Source of the DNA: Candidatus Cloacimonadota bacterium
Lineage (GTDB): Bacteria > Cloacimonadota > Cloacimonadia > Cloacimonadales > Cloacimonadaceae
Direction: 5' to 3'
NCBI GenBank assembly: GCA_028681035.1
Contig: JAQUJJ010000087.1
Coordinates: 1 to 15,478 of the forward strand
DNA: 15,478 bases
Shown: positions 14,453 to 15,478 of the stretch, piece by piece
How positions within the stretch are numbered: position 1 is the first letter of the stretch
Layout: the number at the start of each line of letters is the position of its first letter
The notes under the pieces: model-generated
Databases searched by the model: none
What the model was told of the DNA's origin: nothing
The model's input: only the letters and a program-made list of their open reading frames with translations
Program-made: the position numbers and the translations under genes

Positions 14453-14461
14453 TGCTATAAT
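14453..14461 (+). promoter_or_regulatory. Extended -10 promoter of the secreted-protein gene
   Basis: TGC TATAAT: a perfect TATAAT at 14456-14461 with the TGn extension. No good -35 hexamer is found 16-18 bases upstream, which agrees with an extended -10 promoter. Transcription would start near 14468, giving a leader of about 60 nt. The stretch 14236-14452 before it holds nothing else that I recognise. Confidence 0.6.
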
Positions 14462-14476
14462 AGCTAACCCATACAG

Positions 14477-14499
14477 CTTAAAGGTGAAACTCCTTTAAG
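14477..14499 (+). promoter_or_regulatory. Leader hairpin before the secreted-protein gene
   Basis: CTTAAAGG (14477-14484) and CCTTTAAG (14492-14499) pair perfectly around a 7-nt loop, within the predicted 5' leader and close to its start. It may stabilise the mRNA. A regulatory role is not shown. Confidence 0.5.
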
Positions 14500-14526
14500 G
14501 TTGTTCAACACAAGCATGGTGGTAGC

Positions 14527-15478
14527 ATGAAGAAACTATATTTTATTGTTTTGCTTTCGGTGTTAAGTGTAAGCCTGTTCTCGTTTACAATCGAGGATTA
14601 CTCGTTTGGCAGTTCTGCCCAACCCTTTAGTAGCATCTATACTGGTGCGGGAGGCAATCCCACGGTAAACTGGACTTCCGGTGGAGATGATGAGCTGTCA
14701 TCAGCAATTCCCTTGGGCTTTTCTTTCCTCTTTTGCGGTGCTTACTATACATCCATTAAGATATCAACCGACGGTTTCATCAGCCTCGGTACAGAGCTAG
14801 CATTCAGCTACCCAGACAACATCCTTGAAAACACATACAACGCTCCTTTTATCGCTCCTTTGTGGGATGATCTGCTAAGCACAGCAGTGCCAAATAATAG
14901 CACTACCTACGTTGTTTATCAAAACAATGTCGCTAATCAGTTTAAGGTGGAGTGGCGTAATGTGCGGTGGAACTTTGGAGGAAACAGCACATATTCTCAG
15001 AACTTTCAGCTTACCTTGTTAGCAAATGGCATTATCAGATTCAATTATGGATATTCTGGAGAAGTAAACAGTCCTTCTGCTTCCATAGGTGTTTGCGAAA
15101 ATGGACGCTTTATCAGCGTAACGCCCAATGAAGACTATTCCTTTACAATCGCAAACAACGATATAGCTGTTTTGCCTACGGACAGACAGTTTCAGTTTAC
15201 ACCTCCCCCCCCGGCTGTCAATGTTACCTCTCCTAACGGAGGAGAAAGCTGGCAAATGGGGATTGTCCACGCCATCAGGTGGGCATCTACAAACCTGCAA
15301 GGCAATGCCAAAATAGAGCTTATCCGAGGCTCCACCATAGTATCGGTAATCAACAGTTCTGCGTCGGTTAGTAACGGATTGCTTAACTGGATGATTCCCT
15401 CAACATTGACTCCCGCATCGGATTACATTATCAAAATAACCAGTGTAACAAATGCTGGTGTTTATGATTTCAGCAACG
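14527..15478 (+). CDS. Secreted multidomain surface protein, 5' part (partial)
   Basis: At least 317 residues; the frame is open to the right edge. The ATG is preceded by a weak GGTGG about seven bases upstream. Residues 1-18 are a signal peptide (MKK, then a hydrophobic core to SLFS). Residues ~55-215 form a beta-rich module with PLGFSFLFCGAYYTSIKIST, DGFISLG and APFIAPLWDDL, a pattern common in large surface proteins of this bacterial group. A four-proline linker (226-229) leads to a second module starting VTSPNGGESWQMG and containing IRWAST, typical of the Kre9/KNH-like (Ser/Thr-rich GPI-anchored family) repeat in bacteria. A sorting domain like that of the gene at 3-524 would be expected at its unseen C-terminus. 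The proline linker is encoded partly by a run of eight C residues (15205-15212). Exact function unknown. Confidence 0.88.
   Translation, partial: MKKLYFIVLLSVLSVSLFSFTIEDYSFGSSAQPFSSIYTGAGGNPTVNWTSGGDDELSSAIPLGFSFLFCGAYYTSIKISTDGFISLGTELAFSYPDNILENTYNAPFIAPLWDDLLSTAVPNNSTTYVVYQNNVANQFKVEWRNVRWNFGGNSTYSQNFQLTLLANGIIRFNYGYSGEVNSPSASIGVCENGRFISVTPNEDYSFTIANNDIAVLPTDRQFQFTPPPPAVNVTSPNGGESWQMGIVHAIRWASTNLQGNAKIELIRGSTIVSVINSSASVSNGLLNWMIPSTLTPASDYIIKITSVTNAGVYDFSN

Noticed and set aside
15019..15300. 93-codon minus-strand frame in the right-hand secreted-protein gene
   Set aside because: It is antisense to a coding frame with signal peptide and domain motifs, and has no support of its own.

Overview
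The window (about 15.5 kb, roughly 45% GC by eye) looks like the chromosome of an anaerobic bacterium of the Fibrobacteres-Chlorobi-Bacteroidetes neighbourhood. A Candidatus Cloacimonadota (Cloacimonas-like) genome is my best guess. The reasons are a C-terminal sorting domain of type IX secretion style (NYPNPFNPST) on a secreted protein, a ferredoxin-fused EtfA, clear Shine-Dalgarno sites (less usual in true Bacteroidota), and intergenic regions full of short palindromes. The taxon is inferred, not proven.

Left part, plus strand: the 3' end of a secreted protein gene (3-524); a 688-bp gap holding a two-hairpin repeat; a two-gene unit of ferredoxin-EtfA (1213-2403) overlapping a metal-dependent amidohydrolase (2400-3611); queE for 7-deazaguanine biosynthesis (3693-4322); and a small exported protein of unknown function (4732-5346). 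The last gene sits between two related multi-hairpin arrays.

Centre and right, minus strand, read from right to left: ABC ATPase, MacB-type permease, YihY/BrkB-like membrane protein and purH (13788 down to 9266), all overlapping and probably one operon. Then come a tRNA-Ser(GGA) with its own likely promoter, signal peptide peptidase sppA, and rng (RNase G/E family), with a Rho-independent terminator at 5781-5811.

Far right: a 738-bp divergent intergenic region with a 15-bp tandem repeat, a 35-bp-arm fold-back palindrome, a second copy of the two-hairpin repeat and an extended -10 promoter. It leads into a secreted multidomain protein that runs off the window (14527-15478).

The genes themselves are mostly known families. 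The least explained content is non-coding: two copies of a ~185-bp double stem-loop whose stems are kept while the linker diverged; two copies of a branched four-hairpin array with one compensatory base-pair change; and an almost identical promoter-like block upstream of both etfA and tRNA-Ser. No CRISPR array, transposase, phage gene or defence cassette was seen.
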